Notes under the pieces: generated by a model | What the model was told of the DNA's origin: nothing | Database searches by the model: none | The model's input: only the letters and a program-made list of their open reading frames with translations | Origin: G020354645 sp050053515 | Lineage (GTDB): Bacteria > Desulfobacterota > Desulfobacteria > Desulfobacterales > G020354645 | NCBI GenBank assembly: GCA_050053515.1 | Contig: JASFTQ010000044.1 | Location: 1 to 19,863 of the forward strand | Length of the DNA stretch: 19,863 bases | Direction of reading: 5' to 3' | Translations under genes and position numbers: made by a program | Shown here: in pieces, positions 7,289-14,108 of the stretch | How positions within the stretch are numbered: the stretch's first letter is position 1 | Layout: every line of letters begins with the position of its first letter

Positions 7289-8182
7289 CTAGTTCAGGTG
7301 ATTACGCTGATATTGCTCGAGATCTTTCATAAATTCCCGGCAGGTGGGATAGCGCTGATCAGGATCGTGTGCCAAGGCCTTTTGTATGATCACGTCCATG
7401 TCTTTATTCAGATCGGGGCGCAGTTCTGAGGGTTTTTTTTGAAACATCCCATTTTTGTTCATTACTTTCACTTTAAGCATGTCGACTTTCGATTTAAACT
7501 GAGGAAGCGGCAATTCCGGCACCAGCACCTCAAAGAGCATCGTTCCCGTAGCATAGATGTCTGCTCGACCGTCTAGTTCCCGGCCTAAAACTTGCTCGGG
7601 GGCCATGTAAAGCGGCGTACCCTGGATCACGGGTTTGCCGCTTTCCTCTCCCCGTAAGAGTTTGGCGACTCCAAAATCGGTAATAATGGGTCTCTGGCTG
7701 TGTTTTTCAATCATGATATTTCCGGGTTTGATGTCCCGGTGAATGACTTCCTGGCTGTGGGCGTAATCCAGTCCGTCGAGGATCTGGACAAAAATTTGAA
7801 TGGTGGTCTGCAAAGGGAGCACGCGTTTGGACGGCACGATATTTTTTTTAGTTGTGTGCAAAATCCTTGAAAGAGCGTTGCCCTGGATCAACTGCATCGT
7901 AAAAAATAAAAATTCTTCCGTTTCCCCCACTTCATAAATTTGAATGATGTTCGGATGGGATAAAATGGCTGCCGATTCGGCTTCCTGCTGGAAAAGTGCG
8001 GCCGATTTCGGCGTCAAAAAGGTTTTGGGCAATATTTTCACCGCTATCTGGCGCTTCAATGTCGTTTGAAATGCAATAAACACGATGGCCATTCCGCCTC
8101 GGGCCAACTCTTTCATGATGGTGGACGTACCGACCTGTGTACCGATTAAATGGTCTAATTTTATAGTTTCAATTGAAAGCAT
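7289..8182 (-). CDS. Hanks-type serine/threonine protein kinase
   Basis: The 297 residues are essentially only a kinase domain. Visible elements are a glycine-rich loop LARGGMAIVF (26-35, a variant with fewer glycines), the ATP-anchoring Lys49 in AVKIL, Glu67 of helix C, the catalytic loop HRDIKPGN (148-155), DFG (169-171), GTPLYMAPE (188-196), and the DGRADIYATG segment. All catalytic residues are present, so it should be active. There is no transmembrane helix, PASTA or other sensor domain, so it is likely cytosolic and depends on a partner for its signal. It sits between a secreted protein gene (26 bp upstream) and the 741-residue protein gene (22 bp downstream), all on the minus strand, consistent with one signalling operon. 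Confidence 0.95.
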   Translation of the reverse strand: MLSIETIKLDHLIGTQVGTSTIMKELARGGMAIVFIAFQTTLKRQIAVKILPKTFLTPKSAALFQQEAESAAILSHPNIIQIYEVGETEEFLFFTMQLIQGNALSRILHTTKKNIVPSKRVLPLQTTIQIFVQILDGLDYAHSQEVIHRDIKPGNIMIEKHSQRPIITDFGVAKLLRGEESGKPVIQGTPLYMAPEQVLGRELDGRADIYATGTMLFEVLVPELPLPQFKSKVDMLKVKVMNKNGMFQKKPSELRPDLNKDMDVIIQKALAHDPDQRYPTCREFMKDLEQYQRNHLN

Positions 8183-8208
8183 TGGCGGAACCCGGCTCCA
8201 TCCGATGA

Positions 8209-8670
8209 TTAATCTTTGGGCGTATCCATTTGATTTCTGACTGATGATTTCAAACGTTGATCCATCTGCTCATAAATGCCCTGATCGAACGTACCCAATT
8301 CCTGGGATCGTAATTTCCACGTATGCAGGCAAATTTTTGCATCATTATAATTTTCATTCAGAATCGATGTTTCAAGACATTTTAGGCTGTTTTCTATGGA
8401 TTTCTGGTAGATTTGCTTCTTAAATTCATCATATTTGGCTTGATCAAATATACCGGCATCGATGGCATTGCTGCGCCATACATTAAGGGCTACCCGGGCG
8501 CTATAAAATCCATGTTTTTCAATTGCTCTTTGCAGACGCCACAGACTGTTGTAGGCTGCCCTTTTTAACTGTTTCCGTGTGATGGTTTGATTGTTTTCCG
8601 AGGCAGCGCCTGCCCAAAACCCGGAAAACATCACTGTCAATAACAAGATTTTAAGACCCAATTTGAGCAA
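8209..8670 (-). CDS. secreted protein with two internal repeats, unknown function
   Basis: The 153-residue protein starts at TTG (8670-8668). A strong AGGAGG 5 nt upstream fixes this start. Residues 1-23 are a signal peptide (KILLLTVMF core, AGAAS cleavage region), so the protein is exported. The mature part holds two copies of a motif of about 45 residues. The first has ARVALNVWRSNAIDAGIFDQ and the second has AKICLHTWKLRSQELGTFDQ, each followed by x-Y-(D/E) and a basic helix. The shared pattern is A-x4-L-x-x-W-x7-G-x-FDQ-x2-Y. I do not recognise a named family. It is the first gene of the kinase operon, so it may be a periplasmic partner, but the kinase has no membrane span to receive a signal directly. 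Confidence 0.75.
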   Translation of the reverse strand: MLKLGLKILLLTVMFSGFWAGAASENNQTITRKQLKRAAYNSLWRLQRAIEKHGFYSARVALNVWRSNAIDAGIFDQAKYDEFKKQIYQKSIENSLKCLETSILNENYNDAKICLHTWKLRSQELGTFDQGIYEQMDQRLKSSVRNQMDTPKD

Positions 8671-8764
8671 TGAAACCTCCTCGATATGGGTGGAATTTAA
8701 CTATAACTTTATCAAATTATTGCAGAAATGTCGATATGGAATTGGATAATTCAGGGGTCGGCGC

Positions 8765-9814
8765 CTAGGTGTGAAATTCAACTAAATGATCGTATATTTC
8801 CACTGCCGTGAGCTTAAGGATGCAGGCAACCGGAATGGAAATTATCATCCCTAGTATTCCGGCCAGCTGAGCGCCGATAATGATGACGATAATGACAGTG
8901 ACGGGATGAAGGTTGACGATTTTTGCCACCACCAGCGGTATGATAATGAAATTATCGATCAACTGGGCCACTGTATAAACGACAACGAGTATTATCAGCT
9001 CTAAACCGGACATCCCATTTACCAGAGCGATTAATACAGCCGGCACGGCTCCTATAATCGGCCCGAGGTAAGGTATCAAATTCGTCAAACCCGCAAAAGC
9101 GCCTAATAGAAAAGCATAAGGGAAGCCGGTAACCGTCAATCCAAACCATACTGCCAGACCGACGATACCGGCTTCCAGGAGCCTTGCTCGAATGAAATCG
9201 CCAAGTTGTATACTCATTTGATGTTGCAAATTCAGCGCAAATTCGAAATAACTGTTTGGTACCAGCGCCAGTATTTTTTTTGTGACAGCCTGACCGTCAA
9301 GCAGCATAAAGAAAGCGAAGAAGGGGGCGAACACCAGTACCGCCATGGAAGATGAAATCAAATTCGGCAGGTCTTCAAAAATGCGTTTGGAAATTGTTGT
9401 CAGGGCCGCCGCCACACTCTCGCTCGTGTCGATGTTATAAAGATTATAAGAAAAGGCATTAAGTTTTTGTTCTGTTGCCGATGCCAATTTGGTGATCCCC
9501 TCGATAAATTTGGGGAGCTCATCCTTGAAGGCCGATATTTGTCCCGTAATGATTGGAAGTAAAAGCCAGATGCCAAGCAGAAAGACAAAGGCAAATAGCA
9601 AGAATAAACCACTGATCCCGAGTTTGCGGGAGACACCGGCCCTTTCAAGGGCATTGACAATCGGTGCCAAGAGGTAATAAATAACCGATGCCAATACAAC
9701 CGATACCAAAATATTTTGCGTTTTCAAAATGATCAACAGGCATAGCAAAAGCAGGCCGATGACGGCAGCTAATTTTATGTATCGTTCTCTTTTCAAAATT
9801 CCGACGACTTTCAA
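8765..9814 (-). CDS. AI-2E family transporter (UPF0118-type permease)
   Basis: The 349-residue integral membrane protein has the layout of the AI-2E family. Two hydrophobic segments lie near the N-terminus (about 15-55) and a third at 66-90. A soluble stretch of about 60 residues follows. The typical C-terminal half includes GFPYAFLLGAFAGLTNLIPYLGP, and AQLIDNFIIIPLVVAKIVNLHPV is the family's most conserved part. Members include quorum-signal exporters and Na+/H+ antiporters, so the cargo is unknown. The start is TTG, whose last two bases overlap the TGA of the upstream gene in the tetranucleotide TTGA (9814-9811), indicating translational coupling. GGGTG lies a few bases upstream. Regulation through the cNMP-binding partner is a reasonable inference. 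Confidence 0.9.
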   Translation of the reverse strand: MKVVGILKRERYIKLAAVIGLLLLCLLIILKTQNILVSVVLASVIYYLLAPIVNALERAGVSRKLGISGLFLLFAFVFLLGIWLLLPIITGQISAFKDELPKFIEGITKLASATEQKLNAFSYNLYNIDTSESVAAALTTISKRIFEDLPNLISSSMAVLVFAPFFAFFMLLDGQAVTKKILALVPNSYFEFALNLQHQMSIQLGDFIRARLLEAGIVGLAVWFGLTVTGFPYAFLLGAFAGLTNLIPYLGPIIGAVPAVLIALVNGMSGLELIILVVVYTVAQLIDNFIIIPLVVAKIVNLHPVTVIIVIIIGAQLAGILGMIISIPVACILKLTAVEIYDHLVEFHT

Positions 9815-10362
9815 CTTTCACCCAATGAGCGTGGTTGTTTGAGTTGATCTTCCAGCATGGAAACCCTGTTGTTGGTCTCTCTCAGGCGGCGGCCCAATAC
9901 CTCAGCGAGACGAAGCGTAATTTTGACACCGGCACTGGGATTTCTCTCCAATATTTCAAGCAGATCCGGCTTAAAAAAGCCGATTAACGTTGTCTCGTCC
10001 ATAGCAGTCGCAGTTGCACTGCGCCTGCCGCCTTCTTCTACCAATGACAGTTCACCGAAAAAATCCCCCTGACCCAGTTTTGTGATCACAACTTGTTTTT
10101 GGCTGCTTGCAGCTTCACCCTGGTTTTCTTCTACAGTAATATCGATAGCCCCTTTTACGATGATATACATCCCTACGCCGACCTCATTCCGGCCGAATAC
10201 AGTTTCGTTTTGACGGTAGTTTCTCAAATGGACAATGTTGGCAACAAACTTAAGCTGCCTCGAATTGAGATCCTGGAAGAGAACATTTTCTTTTAATATG
10301 GTGTGAATCTCATTTTCTTTCGTCGTTCGTTTAAAGTAATTATCCCACAAATGAATTCCCAT
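9811..10362 (-). CDS. cyclic nucleotide-binding domain protein without a DNA-binding domain
   Basis: The 183-residue protein is one cNMP-binding beta-roll. Residues 26-60 lead in (LFQDLNSRQLKFVANIV) and GVGMYIIVKGAIDI (62-75) is the usual central strand pair. The phosphate-binding cassette reads GDFFGELSL at 99-107 followed by RRSATATA at 113-120, including the conserved Glu104 and an Arg-Ser-Ala. It therefore looks able to bind cAMP or cGMP. A helix follows (residues 140-175) but no Crp-type helix-turn-helix, so it is not a transcription factor. Its stop overlaps the TTG start of the AI-2E-type permease, suggesting that it controls or accompanies that transporter. The upstream Shine-Dalgarno sequence is weak. 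Confidence 0.9.
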   Translation of the reverse strand: MGIHLWDNYFKRTTKENEIHTILKENVLFQDLNSRQLKFVANIVHLRNYRQNETVFGRNEVGVGMYIIVKGAIDITVEENQGEAASSQKQVVITKLGQGDFFGELSLVEEGGRRSATATAMDETTLIGFFKPDLLEILERNPSAGVKITLRLAEVLGRRLRETNNRVSMLEDQLKQPRSLGES

Positions 10363-10483
10363 TTTTTCGATCCCGTATAAAAATTTAGAGTTGCTGAAAG
10401 TATATTTAGATCATTTCCTAATATAGTAACTGCGTTTTTGTCTCCGCAGGCCAGCCGAGGTGCCGGCTAAACATTTCTATCAC

Positions 10484-10541
10484 GGTTGGAAGCCGCGCCC
10501 ACAGATTCAACATCATTCTGCGGGAGCGGCTTCCAGCCGCG
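10484..10541. repeat. REP-like inverted pair
   Basis: GGTTGGAAGCCGC (10484-10496) and GCGGCTTCCAGCC (10526-10538) are inverted repeats matching at 12 of 13 positions. The right unit extends to the familiar REP form CGGGAGCGGCTTCCAGCCGCG. REPs of this sequence occur in many proteobacteria and are mobilised by RAYT transposases; none is in the window. A further small hairpin AGCCG/CGGCT lies at 10453-10468. Both lie at the 3' side of the CoA-transferase gene and could stop transcription or protect the transcript end. The rest of 10363-10589 shows nothing else. Confidence 0.7.
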
Positions 10542-10589
10542 AAAAATCGGTTAAGTAAACAGTATGGTTTGACTTGCGGATAAAAGAAT

Positions 10590-12482
10590 TCAAGCCGCAG
10601 CGTCATTTTTCGGCGTCGCTAGAGCAGGTTCAAAGGGGATTTCCAGATGGTATATCCCCTGCTCCAAGCTGGCCTGAAATCTTAGCCCCGCTTTTTCAAA
10701 GACTTTCATCATACCTTTGTTGGTAGATAAAACATCGGCGGTAAATCCCTGCAATCCTTGCTTTTTGGCCTCCGAGATAAGCATTTTATACATGTAGGAG
10801 GCAATCCCCAAACCCTGGTAGGCCTCATCCACCACAAAAGCGACATCGGCATAGGGGCGGCGCAGACTCTTGACAAACCTGGCCTCGGCAATGATGTGAC
10901 CTTGACCGGGTTCACCAATCAACCCGACGATGGACGTTGTTTGGCTGAAATCCACATTGACGTATCTTTGCATCTTGGTGTGCGGCATCGTTTTGATCGG
11001 AGAGAAATAGCGGTAGTAAACAGTCTCATCCGAAAACCGATAAAAAAGTCGGCGCATTTCTTCTTCGTCTGAAGGTTTGATGGCCCGGAAACGTACATTA
11101 ATGCCATTTTTGAAATTATGCGTTGCCTGTATATGGGCCGGGTATAAATGCGCGGACTTTTCTAAAAAAATCTGGTCCGGGTATAGGATTTTTTCAGCTT
11201 TGGCCTGTTCCACGAGCTTTAATCGGTCGTCGGGATGTGCAATTTCGATTAAGGCCTGTGCCCGCTCCCGCAATGTGCGGCCGTAGAGGCTGGCCACGCC
11301 GTATTCGGTGACTATCATGTCAACCGACTCTCTGAGGTTGAGTTGATTGGGAAAAGTTGCCACCGACACCCGGATATTGGGTTCTCCTCTCAGGTTTCTG
11401 CTGGGAAGGGCGAATATGGAAAAACCGCCGGATGAAATTTCAGCTCCATGCAGAAGATCCATGACGTCCCCGGGACCCGCAGTGACGTTTCCTTTGCCGA
11501 CGTGGAGAACGATGCGGCCGGATATGTCCACCTTACGGGCCGGCAGCATTCCGACGAATTGGGGGTTGCGGCCAATCTGGGCCGGATCGAACACTTTATC
11601 GAGGCCCTGGAATTCCACCAGGGGATTGCGGTCGAGCCAGGCCATTAACTCCGGTGTTCCAAAAGCATAGGAGGTCAAGGATTTGCCCCGAAAAATTTCT
11701 TTGTTTCGGTTGGACACGGCACCACTCTTGACGAGATCCATGAGGGCATCGGTAAAAAAGGGCGTGTGTACGCCCAAATGTCGTTTGTATGCTAAGTGCC
11801 GCCCGAGAGCATCGAAAAGAGGGCCGATTGAAAACGCGATACAGCTTCCGTCCGGGATCACCGCAGCAACATTGGCGGCCACCTGGTCAAAGGTATCATC
11901 CACGGGCCAGCGGGAGAAATAAATCGGCGCCTCGGTGGACTCTACGAGATAATCAAAATCCGACAGGTGAACAAAGGTGTCCCCGAGGGTTTGAGGGACT
12001 TTCGGGTTTACTTCTCCGGCGACCAGCGATGCTTTTTCCATCGCAATGCGCGCGACATCTACCGCAACGCCCAAGCTGCAATAACCGGCTTCGTTCGGCG
12101 GCGTGATCTGAACGAAAACCGTATCGACCGGAATCTGACCGGATTCGATTAAATCGGGAATACCCGAAAATCGGCTGGGAATCAGATCCACCCGGCCCGT
12201 GGTAATGGCTTCACTGGCAACCCATCCGGAAAAAAAGGTTTTGAGGCGGTAGCGATTGCTGTCCAGTGCTTTCAACGATATTGCATCACCCAGACTGACC
12301 AGCTGGATTAACTCCAGATCCTTTAAATTCAGCGCCTCTGAAGTCATCAAGTATTTGACCAGCGTGCGAGGTTCGCCGACCCCCGTTCCGACAAAGATGC
12401 TCATACCCGGCTCGATTTCAGCCATGATCAGTTCCGGGGACACGAACCGTTTTTCTATGGGAAGTTTTTTTCTGTTTTTCAT
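10590..12482 (-). CDS. acetyl-CoA hydrolase/4-hydroxybutyrate CoA-transferase-like protein fused to a GNAT acetyltransferase
   Basis: The 630-residue protein has two modules. Residues 10-450 match the acetyl-CoA hydrolase/CoA-transferase family: PGMSIFVGTGVGEP (25-38), VDTVFVQITPPNEAGYCSLG, LGVHTPFFTDALMDL (236-250), NPLVEF, and the C-terminal signature VTEYGVASLYGRTLRERA (391-408). Residues 460-615 are a GNAT domain with VRFRAIKPSDEEEM at its start and the acetyl-CoA loop YQGLGIASYMYKML (555-568). Standalone family members are about 430 residues, so the GNAT is an added domain. Where I recall the family carrying H-(S/T)-E-M with the catalytic glutamate, this protein reads HTPF (Pro241). If so, CoA-transferase activity may be lost or altered. 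ATG at 12482 has only a weak purine-rich ribosome site. Confidence 0.88.
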   Translation of the reverse strand: MKNRKKLPIEKRFVSPELIMAEIEPGMSIFVGTGVGEPRTLVKYLMTSEALNLKDLELIQLVSLGDAISLKALDSNRYRLKTFFSGWVASEAITTGRVDLIPSRFSGIPDLIESGQIPVDTVFVQITPPNEAGYCSLGVAVDVARIAMEKASLVAGEVNPKVPQTLGDTFVHLSDFDYLVESTEAPIYFSRWPVDDTFDQVAANVAAVIPDGSCIAFSIGPLFDALGRHLAYKRHLGVHTPFFTDALMDLVKSGAVSNRNKEIFRGKSLTSYAFGTPELMAWLDRNPLVEFQGLDKVFDPAQIGRNPQFVGMLPARKVDISGRIVLHVGKGNVTAGPGDVMDLLHGAEISSGGFSIFALPSRNLRGEPNIRVSVATFPNQLNLRESVDMIVTEYGVASLYGRTLRERAQALIEIAHPDDRLKLVEQAKAEKILYPDQIFLEKSAHLYPAHIQATHNFKNGINVRFRAIKPSDEEEMRRLFYRFSDETVYYRYFSPIKTMPHTKMQRYVNVDFSQTTSIVGLIGEPGQGHIIAEARFVKSLRRPYADVAFVVDEAYQGLGIASYMYKMLISEAKKQGLQGFTADVLSTNKGMMKVFEKAGLRFQASLEQGIYHLEIPFEPALATPKNDAAA

Positions 12483-12695
12483 GATAACTTTTCTTTATTA
12501 TCAAAAAATCAAAATAAGTCTATAATTATTACCTGGAATTTGCTTAATTCAAAAACCCAAGGGCAAAATTGGAACGCGATCGCGAGTGTATCACTTGTTC
12601 TATGGCGGATTTATGCCCCAGGGTCCTTCGGCCCACTGCAGGATGCCCTTCAATTCGGGTTGCCTTTTTGGGGTTAATTTGAAATTATTCTAAAC

Positions 12696-13514
12696 GTGAG
12701 TATGAAGACTAGATTTTGGCTTGAAAAAATATTTTATTGGATCATAGATCATTGGAGCGCGCGCCGAAGACAACCCATACCGCCCCCAGAGCGTCTGCGT
12801 GACTGTAAGATCGTCTCCCACAGAGGAGAGCATGACAACCGCAGCATCCTTGAAAACACCCTCCCCGCTTTTGATGCCGTGGAAGGCAGGGGCATATGGG
12901 GGCTAGAATTCGATGTGCGCTGGACCAGAGATCTGCATCCCGTCGTTTTTCATGATAGAGACACCCAGCGCTTGTTTGGGATAAAATCCGAGATCTGCCG
13001 ATTGACAATATCCGGGTTAAACACGGACTTCCCGCTGATACCGACCCTTGCGGAAGTGATTGATCGATACGGTAAGAAATTACATTTAATGGTTGAAATC
13101 AAGGCGGAGGTCTATCGCCGTCCCGTGTATCAAAACCAGATCCTGGCCGATCTTTTTTCACCTTTAGAAGCGGGTAAAGATTTTCACTTTTTATCAATGA
13201 CCCCTGACATGTTTGATTTTATCAACTTCATACCGGCGCAAGCGATGCTGCCGGTCGCAGGGCTGAACGTTCGCAAGATGAGTGCTTTGGCAATTCGAAA
13301 AAACTACGCCGGGATATTAACACACTATTTTATTTTGCGGGATTCTATGCTGTGCAGGCATCAAAGGCTCGGACACCACATGGGCACCGGTTATATCGGT
13401 TCCAAAAATTGTTTGTTTCGCGAGTTAAACCGGAACGTGGACTGGCTATTCTCCAATAAAGCCGGTGAAATTCAATCAATTTGTAATTCCGTTCTGAAAG
13501 ACAATCAGCGGTGA
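12696..13514 (+). CDS. glycerophosphodiester phosphodiesterase family protein
   Basis: The 272-residue protein carries the GDPD catalytic set: HRG at 42-44 (His42), ENT at 53-55 (Glu53), LEFDVRWTRD at 70-79 (metal ligands Glu71 and Asp73), and FHD at 85-87 (second catalytic His86). VEIKAE further on is the usual strand with a third acidic ligand. The family hydrolyses glycerophosphodiesters to glycerol 3-phosphate and an alcohol. The N-terminal 20 residues are hydrophobic and basic but do not form a clear signal peptide, so the protein is probably cytoplasmic. The start is GTG at 12696 or ATG at 12702 in the same frame; neither has a good Shine-Dalgarno sequence. It is divergent from the CoA-transferase fusion. 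Confidence 0.9.
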   Translation: MSMKTRFWLEKIFYWIIDHWSARRRQPIPPPERLRDCKIVSHRGEHDNRSILENTLPAFDAVEGRGIWGLEFDVRWTRDLHPVVFHDRDTQRLFGIKSEICRLTISGLNTDFPLIPTLAEVIDRYGKKLHLMVEIKAEVYRRPVYQNQILADLFSPLEAGKDFHFLSMTPDMFDFINFIPAQAMLPVAGLNVRKMSALAIRKNYAGILTHYFILRDSMLCRHQRLGHHMGTGYIGSKNCLFRELNRNVDWLFSNKAGEIQSICNSVLKDNQR

Positions 13515-13606
13515 AAACAATCTATCAAAAATACGTTATCGAATTGACCGGTTGGCTTTCCTGCAAGCCCCGCCTTTTAAGGCGGGGTTAAGGGAAGCTA
13601 TCTGCA

Positions 13607-13705
13607 GTCAACGACCATCCCGTGCCCAGCACGGGATGGCTTGAATTTTCAGCCATCGGCTGAAAAGGCAAAAGCACATCGGTGCTTTACACGGTGCACT
13701 TGCAA
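13607..13705 (+). repeat. three-hairpin module A
   Basis: GTCAACGACC leads into stem 1 (CCATCCCGTG 13615-13624 with 13630-13639, 10 bp perfect). TTGAA leads into stem 2 (TTTTCAGCC 13646-13654 with GGCTGAAAA 13658-13666). Stem 3 is AAAGCAC 13671-13677 with GTGCTTT 13682-13688, loop ATCG. The linker CGGTGCACTTGCAA closes the module and is identical in the element at 4914-5028. Confidence 0.75.
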
Positions 13706-13715
13706 CCGGGTGTGT

Positions 13716-13796
13716 GTCAATGACCATCCCATGTTTTGCATGGGATGGGTTGGATTCCCGATCCTAGAGTGGGAATACAAGAGAACATCCGTTCTC
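13716..13796 (+). repeat. three-hairpin module B, diverged tandem copy of A
   Basis: GTCAATGACC leads into stem 1 (CCATCCCATG 13724-13733 with CATGGGATGG 13739-13748; one pair is G-C to A-T relative to A). GGTTGGATT leads into stem 2 (ATTCCC 13754-13759 with GGGAAT 13771-13776). Stem 3 is GAGAAC 13781-13786 with GTTCTC 13791-13796, loop ATCC. Stems 2 and 3 share little sequence with module A yet keep order and pairing. Confidence 0.7.
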
Positions 13797-14108
13797 AATC
13801 ATTGCGTTTGGAATCGGCTGAGAAATACACGATTTCAAACAACCACCCGGTTTGTACGGCAAGAAACAGATATTTTCCTTTCCGGGCTGCGAAGCACTGC
13901 CGAACGGCAAAACCCCCGCCCTTTAGGGCGGGGAGCTTCACAAATTAGAGCACTTAAGGGGGTACGCCTAAAAGGCGTGTATCTATGGTTAGGACGTGTT
14001 AATTTCACTTGAGGTTCGATTGATATACTTATAAATTATTGCGATTAAATAAATTTAGCCAACCACGACAACCCTTGGCATTAACGATAGTTTTTATTAG
14101 GAGAAGAT

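Larger units (their letters stand above)
13605..13863 (-). mobile_element. 259-bp non-coding insert made of two three-hairpin modules
   Basis: The segment lies between TATCTG (13599-13604) and AAACAGATA (13864-13872), which are contiguous as TATCTGAAACAGATA in the copy at 3371-3385. That copy is the natural empty site. No target duplication is visible. The minus-strand left edge CTTGCCGTACAAACC and right edge GGTCGTTGACT match the edges of the element at 4914-5028. Within it are two tandem modules and a distal part with a GAAAT/ATTTC hairpin (13822-13836). There is no plausible protein. It behaves like a non-autonomous mobile element, possibly mobilised in trans by a TnpA-type transposase; that is inference from architecture. 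Confidence 0.65.
13544..13943 (-). repeat. two-hairpin dispersed element, interrupted copy
   Basis: The outer sequence (13544-13604 plus 13864-13943, about 141 bp) is the fuller copy of the element at 3316-3442. It has a hairpin near each end: CCCCGCCTT/AAGGCGGGG (13568-13587) and CCCCGCCC-ttta-GGGCGGGG (13914-13933). Read on the minus strand it begins with GTGAAGCTCCCCGCCC and homology with the other copy ends exactly at GGTCAA (13549-13544). Subterminal hairpins without terminal inverted repeats, and a TCAA edge, recall IS200/IS605-type ends. There is no reading frame for a transposase. The 165 bases from 13944 to the aminotransferase hold a small ACGCC/GGCGT hairpin and AT-rich leader. Confidence 0.7.

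Noticed and set aside
12575..12584. Perfect palindrome CGCGATCGCG
   Set aside because: A single short palindrome between divergent genes, with no second copy or known regulator to support a call.
12602..12665. Minus-strand peptide reading QPELKGILQWAEGPWGINPP before a stop
   Set aside because: It looked like the tail of a lost gene, but no start or upstream reading frame was found and it is too short to support.
13544..13943. CRISPR array
   Set aside because: There are repeated hairpins but no regular direct repeats with uniform spacers; the units are diverged modules with different stems.
13641..14012. 123-codon open frame over the nested repeat
   Set aside because: It reads through the hairpin modules and both outer repeat ends; the composition follows the palindromes and not a protein.
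14009..14035. Promoter of the aminotransferase (TTGAGG, 15 bp, TATAAA)
   Set aside because: Spacing is too short and the -35 is poor; the AT-rich leader gives such matches by chance.
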